From JBFWQM01 sp050249455 (GTDB lineage Bacteria; Pseudomonadota; Alphaproteobacteria; MPNO01; VGEU01): a stretch of DNA of 28,951 nucleotides. How positions within the stretch are numbered: the first letter of the stretch is position 1; each line of letters opens with the position of its first letter. The stretch covers positions 1-28,951 of the forward strand of contig JBFWQM010000038.1 in assembly GCA_050249455.1 (NCBI GenBank), in the 5' to 3' direction. This document shows positions 1-10,591 of the stretch, piece after piece. Both the position numbers and the translations under genes were made by a program. The notes under the pieces are model-generated. The model did no database searches. It had not been told where the DNA came from and saw only the letters and a program-made list of their open reading frames with translations.

Positions 1-1745
1 GCACCGCGCCGGAGATCACGCGCGCGACGGGTTCGGGGGCGGGCGTGGTGCGCGGCCTCGCCTCGCTCGGCGTCGTGGAGGTCGTCGAGGCGGCGGAGGA
101 GGCGACGTTCCCCGTGCCGGACTGGCGCCGGCCGCGCGCCAGCCTGTCGGACGCCCAGCGTGCGGCGGCCGATGCGCTGGTCGATCGGGTCGATGCCCGC
201 GCGTTCTCGGTCACGCTGCTCGACGGCGTCACCGGCGCCGGCAAGACGGAGGTTTATTTCGAGGCGATCGCGGCGGCGCTGGCGCGCGGCCGCCAGGTCC
301 TGGTGCTGGTGCCGGAGATCGCGCTGACCGCGCAGTGGCTGGCGCGATTCGAAGTACGCTTCGGCAACCGACCGGTCGAATGGCATTCCGACCTCACCAC
401 CGCGCAGCGGCGCGACATCTGGCGCGGCACCGCGCGCGGCGCGGTGCCCGTGGTGGTCGGCGCGCGCTCGGCGCTGTTCCTGCCGTTCCCCGACCTCGGC
501 CTGGTCGTGGTCGACGAGGAGCACGACCCCTCCTACAAGCAGGAGGACGGTGTGATCTACAACGCGCGCGACGCGGCGATCGTGCGCGCCAGCCTCGGCG
601 CGTTCCCGGCCGTGCTGGTGTCCGCCACGCCGTCGCTGGAGACGGTGGCGAACTGCGAGCGCGGCCGCTATGACCGGCTGGTCCTGCCCGACCGCCACGC
701 CGGCGCGAGCCTGCCCGACATCCGCGCCGTCGACATGCGGCGCGAGACGCTCGACCGCCAGAGCTGGCTGTCGCCGACCTTGCGCGAGTCGGTGCTCGCC
801 ACCCTCGCGGCGGGCGAGCAGGCGATGCTGTTCCTCAACCGCCGCGGCTATGCGCCGCTGACCTTGTGCCGGTCGTGCGGCCATCGGCTGCAGTGCCCCA
901 ACTGCACGAGCTGGCTGGTGGAGCACCGCCTGTCGCGGCGGCTGCAGTGCCACCACTGCGACTACATGGTGCCGATGCCCGACGCATGCCCCAAGTGCGG
1001 CGCCGCCGACCCGTTCGCCGCCTGCGGCCCCGGCGTCGAGCGGCTGTTCGAGGAGGCGGCGTCGACCTTCCCCAACGCCCGCATCGCGATCATGGCCTCC
1101 GACACCATCCACGGCCCCGCCGCGGCGGCGGAGCTGGTGCGCCGCATGCAGGACCGCGAAATCGACGTGCTGATCGGCACCCAGGTGGTGGCCAAGGGCC
1201 ATCATTTCCCCTGGCTCACATTGGTCGGCGTGGTCGATGCCGACCTCGGCCTCGCCGGCGGCGACCTGCGCGCGGCGGAACGCACCTACCAGCTGCTGCA
1301 CCAGGTGGCCGGGCGCGCCGGGCGGGCGGAGCGGCCGGGCAAGGTGCTGCTGCAGACCTACGACCCCGACGGCGTGGTGATGCGCGCGCTGGTGTCGGGC
1401 GACCGCGACCGCTTCATCGCGGCGGAGGCGGCGGAGCGCCGCCGCTACGGCATGCCGCCTTATGGCCGGCTCGCCGCGGTGATCGTCTCCGGCCCCGACG
1501 AGGCCGCGGTGGACGCCGCCGCCCGCGCGCTGGCGCGCACCGCGCCGCGCGAGGCGGGGGTCGAGGTGCTGGGGCCGGCCAAGCCGCCGCTCGCCGTGCT
1601 GCGCGGCCGCCACCGCCGCCGCCTGCTGCTCAAGGCCGAGCGCGCCGTCAACGTGCCCGACACGATGCGGCGCTGGCTGCGCCAGGTGCGCGTCCAGGGC
1701 GCGACCCGCATCCAGGTCGACATCGATCCCTACAGCTTCATGTGA
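1..1745 (+). CDS. priA: Primosomal protein N' (replication restart helicase PriA), 5'-truncated by window edge
   Basis: PriA is a superfamily 2 DNA helicase that recognises abandoned replication forks and starts primosome reassembly. The frame is open to the window edge (first whole codon at 3), and a full PriA is about 700-750 residues, so roughly the first 150 are missing; the GTG at 45 is internal and not the true start. Numbered from that GTG, one sees the Walker A motif GVTGAGKT (61-68), the DEEH Walker B box (157-160), and a zinc-binding region with the pairs CRSC, CPNC, CHHC and CPKC between about 275 and 325. The helicase C-terminal part carries GTQVVAKGHHFP and QVAGRAGRAERPG. It ends in a TGA 10 bases before the methyltransferase gene, suggesting co-transcription. 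PriA next to atpH is a common alphaproteobacterial arrangement (from memory). Identification is very secure. Confidence 0.97.
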   Translation, partial: TAPEITRATGSGAGVVRGLASLGVVEVVEAAEEATFPVPDWRRPRASLSDAQRAAADALVDRVDARAFSVTLLDGVTGAGKTEVYFEAIAAALARGRQVLVLVPEIALTAQWLARFEVRFGNRPVEWHSDLTTAQRRDIWRGTARGAVPVVVGARSALFLPFPDLGLVVVDEEHDPSYKQEDGVIYNARDAAIVRASLGAFPAVLVSATPSLETVANCERGRYDRLVLPDRHAGASLPDIRAVDMRRETLDRQSWLSPTLRESVLATLAAGEQAMLFLNRRGYAPLTLCRSCGHRLQCPNCTSWLVEHRLSRRLQCHHCDYMVPMPDACPKCGAADPFAACGPGVERLFEEAASTFPNARIAIMASDTIHGPAAAAELVRRMQDREIDVLIGTQVVAKGHHFPWLTLVGVVDADLGLAGGDLRAAERTYQLLHQVAGRAGRAERPGKVLLQTYDPDGVVMRALVSGDRDRFIAAEAAERRRYGMPPYGRLAAVIVSGPDEAAVDAAARALARTAPREAGVEVLGPAKPPLAVLRGRHRRRLLLKAERAVNVPDTMRRWLRQVRVQGATRIQVDIDPYSFM

Positions 1746-1755
1746 GGAGAAGGAC

Positions 1756-2580
1756 GTGGCCGCAGGCAAGGACCGCATGGCGCCGTGGCGGGCGCGGGCG
1801 CCGGGATGGACGGCCACCGCGCCCGAGACGGTCTCCACCAACGACCGTCACAACCAGCGGCTGATCGCGGCCGCGGCGATCGCGCCGGCGATGCGGGTGC
1901 TTGACCTCGCCAGCGGCGCCGGCGAGCCCGCCGTCAGCATCGCGCTGCGGGTCGGCGCGGCGGGCTTCGTCGCCGCGACAGACCTGGTGGTCGAGATGAT
2001 GGCGGGCGCACGGCGGCGGGCGGCGGCGCTCGACCTGGCGCAGCTTCGCTTCGCCGTTGCCGACATGGAGGCGCTGCCCTACGCCAGCGCGTCGTTCGAC
2101 GCCGCGACCTGCCGGTTCGGCATCATGTTCCCGGCCGATCCCGTCGCGGCGGCGGCGGAGGCGCGGCGCGTGCTGCGGCCGGGCGCCCGCGCCGCCTACC
2201 TGGTGCACGGCCCGGCGGAACACAACGACCAGTTCGAGACCACCCGCGCCGCCATCGCGGCGTTCTTCGGCACCGCGCCGGACGGCAGCTCGGCCGGCCG
2301 CTACCGCTTCGCCGGCGAAGGCGCGCTCGCCGCCATGTTACGGGCGGCGGGCTACCGCGACGTGACGGAGACCGCGTTCGACGAGGTCACCGAGGTGGAT
2401 GCCGGTCAGGGGTTCTGGCGCAGCCAGCTCGACCGCAACCGCGAGCCGCGGGTGGTCGCGCTGGATGGCGCCGGCCGCGCCGCGCTCGAGCGGGCCGTCG
2501 CGCAGGCGTTCGACCGCTTTCGCACCGACGAGGTCTACCGGCTGCGGAGCTTCGTCCGCCTGGGCGCCGGCGTCTCGTAG
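1756..2580 (+). CDS. Class I SAM-dependent methyltransferase, substrate unknown
   Basis: A 274-residue Rossmann-type methyltransferase. Motif I (S-adenosylmethionine binding) is DLASGAGEP at residues 50-58, an acidic residue follows at the end of strand 2 (ATDLV), and ADMEALPYASASFD is the typical motif II/III region of the UbiE/Methyltransf_11 type. No substrate-specific domain is visible. The start is the GTG at 1756, preceded by a good ribosome binding site (GAGGAGAAGG, ending about 2 bases upstream; the AGGAG core sits about 7 bases upstream). It follows priA by 10 bases and is probably read with it. A hairpin lies just downstream. An ATG at residue 8 is an alternative start. The fold is secure; the function (small molecule, quinone or other) is not readable from sequence. 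Confidence 0.85.
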   Translation: MAAGKDRMAPWRARAPGWTATAPETVSTNDRHNQRLIAAAAIAPAMRVLDLASGAGEPAVSIALRVGAAGFVAATDLVVEMMAGARRRAAALDLAQLRFAVADMEALPYASASFDAATCRFGIMFPADPVAAAAEARRVLRPGARAAYLVHGPAEHNDQFETTRAAIAAFFGTAPDGSSAGRYRFAGEGALAAMLRAAGYRDVTETAFDEVTEVDAGQGFWRSQLDRNREPRVVALDGAGRAALERAVAQAFDRFRTDEVYRLRSFVRLGAGVS

Positions 2581-2590
2581 GCGAAGAGGA

Positions 2591-2614
2591 AGGGCCGCCC
2601 CTGCGGAGCGGCCC
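2591..2614 (-). terminator. Hairpin between the methyltransferase and the microprotein genes
   Basis: A perfect 7-bp inverted repeat (GGGCCGC at 2592-2598 and GCGGCCC at 2608-2614, 9-base loop) fills the space between convergent genes. On the minus strand it is followed by the pyrimidine-rich run TTCCTCTTCGCC, so it fits best as the intrinsic terminator of the microprotein genes. It could also stop plus-strand transcription, but there is no T run on that side. Confidence 0.5.
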
Positions 2615-2619
2615 CTCGG

Positions 2620-2691
2620 TCAGAAGAACAGGATCAAGAGGATGATGATCGGGATCGGGATCCCGATCAGCCAGAGTAGCAATGGGCCCAT
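2620..2691 (-). CDS. Predicted 23-residue hydrophobic membrane microprotein (copy 1)
   Basis: ATG at 2691, TGA at 2620. The peptide is almost wholly hydrophobic and would span the membrane once: it has LLLWL (residues 4-8), a central GIPIP (10-14) and a run of Ile/Leu ending in two Phe. Its neighbour at 2751-2828 encodes the same peptide pattern with 17 of 23 aligned residues identical. At 7 of those 17 positions the codons differ only synonymously (Leu4, Leu5, Leu6, Gly10, Ile11, Leu18, Leu19), as expected for selection on protein. A GGGAG ribosome binding site lies 7 bases before the ATG. No name or function is known to me. The frame extends upstream without a stop, but the separate ribosome binding site and the paralogue both point to the short product. 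Confidence 0.72.
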   Translation of the reverse strand: MGPLLLWLIGIPIPIIILLILFF

Positions 2692-2750
2692 GCGTCGGCT
2701 CCCGGATTGAGTCGTGAAGGTCCGGATGCCCGCGCCGAGGCCAGACGCCG

Positions 2751-2828
2751 CTACAGCACGTTGAACAGATAGAGCAGGATGATGATCGGCAGCGGAATGC
2801 CGACCAGCCACAGCAGCAGGCCTCGCAT
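2751..2828 (-). CDS. Predicted 25-residue hydrophobic membrane microprotein (copy 2)
   Basis: ATG at 2828, TAG at 2751. This is the upstream member of a tandem pair on the minus strand, 59 bases before copy 1. Residues 4-8 are LLLWL, 10-14 GIPLP and 15-19 IIILL, followed by YLF and a short polar tail (N23). One membrane segment with two prolines in the middle is predicted; an Arg at position 2 suggests the N-terminus stays in the cytoplasm (inference). GGAGAA lies about 6-7 bases upstream of the ATG. The pair sits divergently to the atp operon. Such genes fall below usual annotation cut-offs. The family is not one I can name, and a role as a membrane-complex modulator or stress peptide is only a guess. 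Confidence 0.75.
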   Translation of the reverse strand: MRGLLLWLVGIPLPIIILLYLFNVL

Positions 2829-2947
2829 CGGGTCTTCTCCGGTTTGGTTGCCGGCAGAGGAACCGGCGAACGGCGTTTCCGTTCCGCCGCCGCCAAGCTG
2901 TTGCGGCTCCGGCCAAATCGACGCAGGGTGCTAGCGACCGACCCGGG

Positions 2948-2976
2948 TTGCGCTTGCGAAATGACTGTGCTAGGTA
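2948..2976 (+). promoter_or_regulatory. Candidate sigma-70-type promoter of the atp operon
   Basis: TTGCGC (2948-2953), a 17-base spacer, then TAGGTA (2971-2976), about 105 bases before atpH. The match to the E. coli consensus is weak at both hexamers. Position, spacing and the AT-richer local sequence support it; the same GTGCTAG core occurs in the candidate promoter of the TRAP binding protein at 23364-23370. Confidence 0.35.
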
Positions 2977-3082
2977 ACCGTGCCCTGCGGCCAGGGCAGT
3001 CGCGGCGCCGGTTTTCGCGGCTTTTTTATCCAGAGATTCCAAGTCGTTACGGATCCCCTGACTGGTTTGAGGATCGCCCCAG

Positions 3083-3642
3083 GTGTCGTCTGAGCAGATC
3101 GGCGTGTCGGGCCTCGCGGGCCGCTACGCAACCGCGTTGTTCGAGCTTGCCGACGAGGCACGCGCGCTCGACGCCGTGTCCGCCGACCTCGCGAGCCTCG
3201 CGGCGATGATCGCCGAATCGGCCGATCTTGCCCGGCTGGTGCGCAGCCCCGTCATGGGCCGCGACGACCAGGGCCGCGGCATGGAGGCGGTGATGCAGGC
3301 CGCCGGCATCTCCGAGCTGACCCGCCGCTTCGTCGGCGTGGTGGCGCGCAACCGCCGGCTGTTCGCGCTGTCCGACATGATCCGCGCCTTCCGCACCCTG
3401 CTCGCCGACCGCCGCGGCGAGGTGACCGCGGAGGTCATCTCCGCGACGCCGCTGACCGAGGCGCAGCACGAAGCCGTGCGCCAGCAGATCGCGTCGTCGA
3501 TGGGCGTCAAGGTCGCGCTCACCGCCCGCGTCGATCCCGAGATCCTGGGCGGCCTCGTCGTCCGGGTCGGCTCGCGCATGATCGACTCTTCTATCCGAAC
3601 CAAGCTGCAGCGACTGCAAGTTGCCATGAAAGGGGCCGCGTG

Positions 3643-3643
<1 letters not shown>
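3083..3643 (+). CDS. atpH: F1F0 ATP synthase subunit delta
   Basis: The delta subunit joins the F1 head to the peripheral stalk. The 186-residue product has the family's N-terminal helical domain (GLAGRYATALFELA near residues 9-22, and the LARLVRSPVM segment) and the conserved C-terminal motif IDPEILGG-type (here VDPEILGGLVVRVGSRMIDSS), all typical of AtpH. The start is GTG at 3083 with GAGGAT about 9 bases upstream. It is first in atpHAGDC and its TGA overlaps the ATG of atpA by one base, so the two are translationally linked. The F0 genes are absent, as usual in alphaproteobacteria, where they form a separate operon. Confidence 0.96.
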
Positions 3644-5178
<1,535 letters not shown>

Positions 5179-5214
5179 ACCGGACCCGAGGCCACGCAGC
5201 CGACGACCTGACCC

Positions 5215-6102
5215 ATGCCGAGCCTCAAGACATTCCGCAACCGGATCCGGAGCGTCAAGTCGACGCAGAAGATCACGTCAGCGATGAAGATGGTGGCCGC
5301 CGCCAAGCTGCGCCGCGCGCAGGAGCAGGCGGAGGCCGCGCGGCCCTATGCCGAGCGCATGGAGCGCATGGTCGGCTCGCTCGCCGCCAGCCTGAAGAAC
5401 GCGGCCGGCGCGCCGCCGATGCTGGCCGGCACCGGCAAGGACCAGGTGCACCTCCTGATCGTCGCCACCTCCGACCGCGGGCTGTGCGGCGCGTTCAACT
5501 CCTCCATCGTGCGCGAGGCGCGGGCGACCATCCGCGCGCTGCAGCGCGACGGCAAGACGGTCAAGGTCCTGACGGTCGGGCGCAAGGCGCGTACCCAGCT
5601 GATCCGCGAGTACCGTTCGCTGCTGGTCGGCGGGATCGAGGATCTGGGCCGGCCGCGGCTGTCCTACGCCGATGCGGTCCGCATCGCCGAGCAGGTGACG
5701 GCGTCGTTCCTCGCCGACGAGTTCGACGTCTGCACCATCATCTACAACAAGTTCCAGTCCGCGATCCGCCAGATCGTCACCAAGCAGCAGCTCATCCCGT
5801 TCGCACCGCCCGAGACGGCGGCGGCGGCCGGCGGCGAAGCCTCGCGCGCGGTCTACGAGTACGAGCCGGACGAGAGCGATATCCTCGCCGCGCTGCTGCC
5901 GCGCAACCTCGCGGTGCAGGTCTACCGCGCGCTGCTCGAGAACGCGGCGAGCGAGCAGGGCGCGCGGATGAGCGCGATGGACAACGCCACACGCAACGCC
6001 GGCGACATGATCGACCGGCTGACGCTCCAGTACAACCGCACCCGCCAGGCGGTCATTACCAAGGAGCTGATCGAAATCATCTCCGGCGCCGAAGCGATCT
6101 GA
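5215..6102 (+). CDS. atpG: F1F0 ATP synthase subunit gamma (central stalk)
   Basis: The gamma subunit is the rotating shaft inside the alpha3beta3 ring. The product has 295 residues with the conserved N-terminal helix (MPSLKTFRNRIRSVKSTQKI, with KITSAMKMVAAAKLRRAQ following) and the C-terminal helix SAMDNATRNAGDMIDRLTLQYNR ending in ITKELIEIISGAEAI; these form the antiparallel coiled coil. The middle Rossmann-like domain carries DRGLCGAFN. The ATG at 5215 has no clear ribosome binding site in the 36 bases after atpA, so efficient translation may depend on ribosomes arriving from atpA (inference). Otherwise a standard member. Confidence 0.97.
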   Translation: MPSLKTFRNRIRSVKSTQKITSAMKMVAAAKLRRAQEQAEAARPYAERMERMVGSLAASLKNAAGAPPMLAGTGKDQVHLLIVATSDRGLCGAFNSSIVREARATIRALQRDGKTVKVLTVGRKARTQLIREYRSLLVGGIEDLGRPRLSYADAVRIAEQVTASFLADEFDVCTIIYNKFQSAIRQIVTKQQLIPFAPPETAAAAGGEASRAVYEYEPDESDILAALLPRNLAVQVYRALLENAASEQGARMSAMDNATRNAGDMIDRLTLQYNRTRQAVITKELIEIISGAEAI

Positions 6103-6136
6103 CGCTTCGCCCGGACACCGACGGAGACCGTACCCG

Positions 6137-7564
<1,428 letters not shown>

Positions 7565-7574
7565 GGAAGGGTAG

Positions 7575-7994
7575 ATGGCCGACAAGGTCCTGTTCGAGCT
7601 GGTCTCTCCCGAGCGGCTGCTGCTGTCGGAGCCGGCCAGCATGGTGGTGGTTCCCGGCACCGAGGGCGACTTCGGCGTGCTGCCGGGCCATGCGCCGATG
7701 ATCTCGACCGTGCGGCCCGGCATCATCGCGATCCATCAGGACGGCCGGGTCGCGCAGCGCATCTTCGTCGCCGGCGGCTTCGCCGAGGTGACCGCGGAGC
7801 GCTGCACCGTGCTCGCCGACGAGGCGCTCTCGCTCGAAGGCATCGACCGCGCCGCCGCGGAGGCCCGGGTCCGGGCCGCCAGGGAGGCGGCGGAAGCCGC
7901 CGTCAGGGACGACGAGATACGGGTCGCCCGCGCCCGCCTTGCCGCGGCCGAGACGCTGCTCAAGGTCGTCGAGACCGCGCCGGCGGCGCACTGA
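7575..7994 (+). CDS. atpC: F1F0 ATP synthase subunit epsilon
   Basis: Rotor subunit that couples gamma to the c-ring and can inhibit ATP hydrolysis. The 139-residue product has the N-terminal beta-sandwich (FELVSPERLLLS, GDFGVLPGHAPMISTVRPG, FVAGGFAEVTAERCTVLADEA) and an Ala/Arg-rich helical C-terminal domain from about residue 90. AGGAAGGG lies a few bases before the ATG at 7575. It is the last gene of the operon; a short GC hairpin follows immediately. Confidence 0.96.
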   Translation: MADKVLFELVSPERLLLSEPASMVVVPGTEGDFGVLPGHAPMISTVRPGIIAIHQDGRVAQRIFVAGGFAEVTAERCTVLADEALSLEGIDRAAAEARVRAAREAAEAAVRDDEIRVARARLAAAETLLKVVETAPAAH

Positions 7995-8012
7995 CCCCGC
8001 GTCACGCCGGGG
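7995..8012 (+). terminator. Short GC hairpin after atpC
   Basis: CCCCG (7995-7999) pairs with CGGGG (8008-8012); with one bulged C the stem extends by CG/CG around a three-base loop. It begins directly at the atpC stop codon. No T run follows, so it may be a weak or Rho-assisted terminator or a 3' stabiliser. Confidence 0.35.
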
Positions 8013-8057
8013 CAGGTCGGTGCTTCCGATCCTCCGCCATCCCGCCCACTTTGCCTC

Positions 8058-8085
8058 TTGCTAAAGCGCGAGGGCTGTCTAAATC
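8058..8085 (+). promoter_or_regulatory. Candidate promoter of the ferritin-like gene
   Basis: TTGCTA (8058-8063), 16-base spacer, TAAATC (8080-8085), in an A-rich stretch unusual for this window. It lies about 40 bases before the coding start. The -35 matches 4 of 6 consensus bases, the -10 only 3 of 6. Confidence 0.35.
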
Positions 8086-8124
8086 TAACAAGAACAAAGG
8101 CCAAGAAGACGTGGGGTGTCGAAT

Positions 8125-8940
8125 ATGCCGGCTTGGACGCTCAACGACATTCCTTGGGAAAAGTTCGATCGCTCGCGGGTCGACCCCACGATCGTGCCGA
8201 TCGTGAAGGCGGCCAGCCTGGTCGAATACAACGCCGACGATTATCGCCGCTACCTGTGCGAGATCTTTCCCGAGGACCCGAAGGTTCAAAAGGCGATCGA
8301 CGGCTGGTCTCGCGAGGAGGTCCAGCATGGCCTCGCGCTCGGCCGCTGGGCGGAGATGGTCGACCCCGACTTCAATTTCCATGAGAGCTTCAAGAGGTTC
8401 ACCGAGCTGTTCCACCTGCCGCACGGCGCGACCGAGTCGGTGCGCGGCTCGCGCACGGGCGAGATGATCGCGCGCTGCATGGTGGAGACCGGGACCAGCT
8501 CGTACTACAGCGCGTTGGCCGATGCGACCGACGAGCCGGTGCTGAAGGCGATCTGCCGCAACATCGCCAACGACGAGATCGCGCACTACTGGCTGTTCTA
8601 CAACCAGATGCAGCGGTTCATCGAGGTCGAGCAGCTTGGCTTCTGGCAGCGCCTGCGCATCGCGATGGGACGGATCGCCGAGACCGAGGACGACGAGCTT
8701 GCCTCGGCCTATTACGCCGCCAACGGCCGCGACATGCCCTATGACCGCCGGGCCAACTTCGAGGCGTACCGCTGCGCGGCGCTGCGCTACTACAAGCCCA
8801 CCCACGTCGAGCGCGGCGCCGGCATGGTGTTCAAGGCGATCGGCGTGCCGCCCGAAAGCCGCTTCGGCCGCATGCTGACCCGCGTGGCCTGCACGATGTT
8901 CTTCGCCAAGGTCCGCCGCATGATCGCGGCGCCGACCTGA
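8125..8940 (+). CDS. Ferritin-like / acyl-ACP-desaturase-like di-iron protein
   Basis: A 271-residue helical protein with the spacing of ferritin-like carboxylate-bridged di-iron enzymes: Glu34 (LVEYN), Glu65 and His68 (EEVQH), Glu121 (VETGTSSYY), and Glu151 and His154 (DEIAHY). Two E-x2-H motifs on paired helices are the hallmark of the superfamily that includes plant-type stearoyl-ACP desaturase; the sequence resembles that branch more than ferritin. A substrate cannot be read. The start is taken as ATG at 8125, with GGGGTG six bases upstream; a GTG at 8116, three codons earlier, has its own AAGAAGA and is equally possible. It has its own candidate promoter, follows the atp operon, and ends at a strong hairpin. 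Confidence 0.75.
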   Translation: MPAWTLNDIPWEKFDRSRVDPTIVPIVKAASLVEYNADDYRRYLCEIFPEDPKVQKAIDGWSREEVQHGLALGRWAEMVDPDFNFHESFKRFTELFHLPHGATESVRGSRTGEMIARCMVETGTSSYYSALADATDEPVLKAICRNIANDEIAHYWLFYNQMQRFIEVEQLGFWQRLRIAMGRIAETEDDELASAYYAANGRDMPYDRRANFEAYRCAALRYYKPTHVERGAGMVFKAIGVPPESRFGRMLTRVACTMFFAKVRRMIAAPT

Positions 8941-8950
8941 CGCACCCGTC

Positions 8951-8979
8951 CGAAGGCCCGGTATCGGGGGCGGCCTTCG
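8951..8979. terminator. Bidirectional terminator hairpin between the di-iron gene and rppH
   Basis: A perfect 8-bp inverted repeat, CGAAGGCC (8951-8958) and GGCCTTCG (8972-8979), with a 13-base loop, lies in the 63-base gap between convergent genes. The plus-strand side has ATTTTGG about 12 bases later. Confidence 0.6.
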
Positions 8980-9003
8980 CGGCTCCGGTCATTTTGGGCC
9001 TGG

Positions 9004-9489
9004 CTACAGCGAGCGGCGCAGCGATGCGACCACCGGGCGGAACTCGGCCACCACCGCTTCGTAGACCGCGCGCTTGAACGGCACGATAAGCCGGGGGAGG
9101 TCGTCGAGCGGGGCCCAGCGCCATTCCGCGAACTCGCGCTGGTGCGCGTCGAGGACGAAGTCGGCGTCGGCGCCCAGGAAGCGCAGCACGAACCACTTCT
9201 GCGCCTGCCCGACATAGCTGCCGCCCCACAGCCGGCCGCGCAGCTCGGCCGGCAGGTCGTAGCGCAGCCAGCTTTGGCTCTCAGCGACGATCTCGGCGCG
9301 GTCGGTGCCGGTCTCCTCGCGCAGCTCGCGCAGCGCCGCCTGGCGCGGCGTCTCGCCGTCGTCGATGCCGCCTTGCGGCATCTGCCAGGCGTCCGGCGTG
9401 TCGTCGCGGCGGCCGACGAACACCAGCCCGGCCGGATTGACCAGCATCAGGCCGACGCACGGCCGGTATCCGGCAGGCGGCGCGCTCAT
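9004..9489 (-). CDS. rppH: RNA pyrophosphohydrolase (Nudix)
   Basis: RppH removes pyrophosphate from the 5' end of triphosphorylated RNA and so triggers mRNA decay; related enzymes hydrolyse dinucleoside polyphosphates. The 161-residue product begins MSAPPAGYRPCVGLML and has a complete Nudix box: Gly40, Glu46, then RELREETGT at residues 54-62. The segment WQMPQGGID just before it is typical of RppH. The ATG at 9489 overlaps the TGA of the upstream deacetylase gene (ATGA), so it is the last gene of the gpmI cluster and translated by coupling; no independent ribosome binding site is obvious. A convergent hairpin terminates it. Confidence 0.93.
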   Translation of the reverse strand: MSAPPAGYRPCVGLMLVNPAGLVFVGRRDDTPDAWQMPQGGIDDGETPRQAALRELREETGTDRAEIVAESQSWLRYDLPAELRGRLWGGSYVGQAQKWFVLRFLGADADFVLDAHQREFAEWRWAPLDDLPRLIVPFKRAVYEAVVAEFRPVVASLRRSL

Positions 9490-10547
9490 CCGTTGGAACC
9501 CGAGGGGCCTCCGCGCAGCGCCGCGGTGACGGGCGCCAGCGCGATGCCGCGCCCGTCGAGCCCGCCCGCCCACGACGCGATGCGCTGCACGGCAAGCGGC
9601 AGCAGCGAGGCGGTGCCCACCGCGCGCCCGACGGAACGCGCCGTCTGCTCTAGCTCGTTGAGGCTGTCGTCGATCATGGCCTTGCTCAGCCGTTCGTCGA
9701 TGGTGCGCACGCTCGCCGTCCACGGCAGGTTGAGCCGCGGCGCCACGGTGGGGACGGTGCTGGTGGCGGCGCTGCCGGCGTCGACGAACAGCAGGCCCCG
9801 CTCGCCGAGCGCGGTGAGTACCGGCAGGAGATCGCGCGCCGAGGCGACGAAGCGCGAGCCCCGGGTATCGATCACCCCGACATAGCCGGTCGCCCGGCCC
9901 AGGGCCCAGCGCAGCCGTTCGAGGTTCTGGTCGGGCGGGACGCCGGTCAGCAGCGTGTGCGGGCCCGGATCGCGGTGCGGGTATTCCAGCGGCTCCATCG
10001 GCAGATCGAGCAGGGCCTCGTGGCCGGCGTTGCGCGCGGCCTCGATCCAGCGGGCGAGGTTGTCGGCATAGGGCGAGAAGGACAGCGTGACGCCCGGCGG
10101 CAGGTCGCGGATCGCCTGCTCGCTGAGCGCGACGTTGAGGCCAAGGCCGGTCACCACGATCGCCGTCCGCGGCCGCGTGTCGCCGGCATTGAACGGCTGG
10201 GCATACGCCTGCCACGGACGCCGGCCGCCCGGCGGGGTCGGTGCGGTCTCGGACGCCGCAGCCGGCGCCGGAGCGGCCTGCGGCGCCGGCGGCGCCGCGG
10301 CCGCAGGTGACGGCGGCTGGGCTTCGCCCGGCGGCGACGCCGGGAGCGATGCCGGCGCCGGTGCCGGGGGGGCGGCGCCGGGACGCGTCACCGCGACGGT
10401 GACCGCGCTGCGGCCTTTCGTGCGGTCGGGCGGACCGGCGATCGCCGCCCACACCGCGACCGCGGCCACCGTCAGCAGGAACAGCGCGAGCAGGGCGAGC
10501 GGCGTGCGCGGGCGGTGCCGACCCGTTGCCTGGCCTGCCGGCGCCAC
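9486..10547 (-). CDS. Divergent polysaccharide deacetylase family protein (YibQ-like)
   Basis: A 353-residue membrane-anchored envelope protein. It has an N-terminal membrane segment (about residues 16-36), a long Ala/Pro/Gly-rich linker (about 45-120), and a C-terminal domain of the divergent polysaccharide deacetylase type (Pfam polysacc_deac_2), seen in TAIVVTGLGLN, LPPGVTLSFSPYA, GHEALLDLPMEPLEYP, GVIDTRGSRFVAS and GLLFVDAGS. Substrate and activity are not established for the family. The start is GTG at 10547, 44 bases after ctpA; the ribosome binding site is weak. The order ctpA, deacetylase, rppH recurs in alphaproteobacteria and suggests a shared role in the cell wall for the first two (inference). 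Confidence 0.88.
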   Translation of the reverse strand: MAPAGQATGRHRPRTPLALLALFLLTVAAVAVWAAIAGPPDRTKGRSAVTVAVTRPGAAPPAPAPASLPASPPGEAQPPSPAAAAPPAPQAAPAPAAASETAPTPPGGRRPWQAYAQPFNAGDTRPRTAIVVTGLGLNVALSEQAIRDLPPGVTLSFSPYADNLARWIEAARNAGHEALLDLPMEPLEYPHRDPGPHTLLTGVPPDQNLERLRWALGRATGYVGVIDTRGSRFVASARDLLPVLTALGERGLLFVDAGSAATSTVPTVAPRLNLPWTASVRTIDERLSKAMIDDSLNELEQTARSVGRAVGTASLLPLAVQRIASWAGGLDGRGIALAPVTAALRGGPSGSNG

Positions 10548-10591
10548 GTCCGCCGCTCAACCCGCCTGACGCTGCGGACGCGCCGCGGCGG

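Noticed and set aside
2620..3042. A 140-codon minus-strand frame ending in the copy-1 microprotein
   Set aside because: Most of it has shadow-like composition and crosses copy 2 in another frame; the internal ATG has its own ribosome binding site and the paralogue has the same short form.
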